Source: Zobellia uliginosa | Lineage (GTDB): Bacteria; Bacteroidota; Bacteroidia; Flavobacteriales; Flavobacteriaceae | Length of the DNA stretch: 64,000 nt | Assembly (NCBI RefSeq): GCF_018860745.1 | Contig: NZ_JAHKPY010000012.1 | Span: 701,166 to 765,165, forward strand | Direction of reading: 5' to 3' | Shown: positions 63,400 to 64,000 of the stretch, in pieces | Position numbering within the stretch: the first letter of the stretch is position 1 | Layout of the letters: every line of letters starts with the position of its first letter | Made by a program: the position numbers and the translations under genes | The notes under the pieces: generated by a model | What the model was told of the DNA's origin: nothing | The model's input: the letters and a program-made list of their open reading frames with translations, nothing else | Database searches by the model: none

Positions 63400-64000
63400 T
63401 TGCGTAAAGAAATTGATATAAAAACATGGTACAGAAAAGACCATTTTGAGTTTTTTTCAAAATTTGACGAACCATTTTATGGCATAACCGCTAAAGTAGA
63501 TTGTACAGAAACCTATCATACGGCAAAAGAAAAAGGTCATTCTTTCTTTTTGTCTTATTTACACAAATCTCTGGTTGCAGTAAACCGCACGGTTCAATTC
63601 AGATACCGGATTGTTGACGGTAAGTTATATGAATACGATACTGTTAATGCCTCACCCACCATAAACAGGGAAAACGGCACTTTTGGTTTTTCGCATTTAA
63701 AATATCGAGAAGATTTTGAGGAGTTTCTTGCCTTGGCCTTACCTGCTATTGAGAAAGTAAGGAATTCTAACCGACTCATGCCTGACGAATCCGGAGAGAA
63801 TGTAATACATTGTTCCGCTATCCCATGGGTAGATTTTACATCTATCTCCCATGCCAGACATTATACTAGGCCGGATAGTTGCCCCAAAATTGCTTTTGGA
63901 AAAATGACTTCTGAAGGTGATAGATTGTTTATGCCGGTTTCAGTTCATGTGAATCATGCGCTAGTAGACGGTTATCATATTGGCCAGTTTATGGAAGAAT
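63400..64000 (+). CDS. Chloramphenicol acetyltransferase-like protein, cut by window end
   Basis: About 200 residues visible, open to the window end. Probable TTG start (MRKEIDIKTWYRKDHFEFFSKF). FYGITAKVDCTETY and VHVNHALVDGYHIGQFMEE (the HxxxDG catalytic block) are the CAT fold landmarks. Members in Flavobacteriaceae are mostly general acetyltransferases; resistance is not implied. A TATATTTTG box overlaps the start, so a later start or an upstream one is possible. Confidence 0.85.
   Translation, partial: MRKEIDIKTWYRKDHFEFFSKFDEPFYGITAKVDCTETYHTAKEKGHSFFLSYLHKSLVAVNRTVQFRYRIVDGKLYEYDTVNASPTINRENGTFGFSHLKYREDFEEFLALALPAIEKVRNSNRLMPDESGENVIHCSAIPWVDFTSISHARHYTRPDSCPKIAFGKMTSEGDRLFMPVSVHVNHALVDGYHIGQFMEE

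Overview
The window looks like chromosome of a marine Flavobacteriaceae bacterium (Bacteroidota), most like Zobellia or Maribacter. The reasons are AT-rich DNA, promoters of the TTG-N19-TAnnTTTG type, weak ribosome binding sites, M16 peptidase pairs, a DUF4199 protein, L21 with a C-terminal extension, a S1-type sulfatase and above all a full flexirubin gene cluster. The genus is an inference from gene content, not a measured relationship.

Layout. 1-10140 is mostly housekeeping: an MBOAT acyltransferase with an SGNH partner, rplU-rpmA (minus strand), a DUF4199 membrane protein, an active/inactive pair of M16 peptidases, an EamA transporter and two paralogous small secreted proteins. 10179-42749 is one large flexirubin (aryl-polyene plus dialkylresorcinol) cluster, almost entirely on the plus strand with tightly packed or overlapping genes. 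Tyrosine ammonia-lyase makes the 4-coumarate starter. A PaaK-like ligase probably activates it. Two ACPs, three active ketosynthases, a chain-length-factor-like ketosynthase without the catalytic cysteine, FabG, and several hotdog dehydratases and thioesterases build the polyene. DarA and DarB make the dialkylresorcinol. BtrH-like, LPLAT and C45-type acyltransferases are candidates for the ester-forming or transfer steps. An ABC-2 exporter, LolA, two lipoproteins, a beta-barrel protein and an MMPL/acyltransferase fusion probably move or place the pigment in the outer membrane. A halogenase-like flavoprotein and a CrtI-like flavoprotein are tailoring candidates.

42750-45838 holds REP-like repeats around a small GIY-YIG nuclease gene, then recQ and a short ssb. 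46030-49750 is the most unusual part: small unrelated genes of unknown function, all on the plus strand, separated by about 160-220 bp repeats. In three cassettes the first bases after one repeat (GTT...) are the reverse complement of the first bases of the next repeat (...AAC), perfectly in two or more cases. That is the geometry expected of integron gene cassettes with attC sites, but the repeats are not classical attC sites and no integrase is in the window.

49763-64000 is accessory metabolism: a Crp/Fnr regulator with a SugE/Gdx exporter, a sulfatase, a DsrE-like protein with a DoxD-DoxA fusion, an epoxide hydrolase-like protein, a second Crp/Fnr regulator followed by a perfect 16-bp inverted repeat and a three-gene operon (HbpS/GlcG-like, beta-propeller-Dabb, SDR), a TonB protein, Dps, a class V aminotransferase and the start of a chloramphenicol-acetyltransferase-like gene cut by the window end. 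No rRNA, tRNA or CRISPR array was seen.
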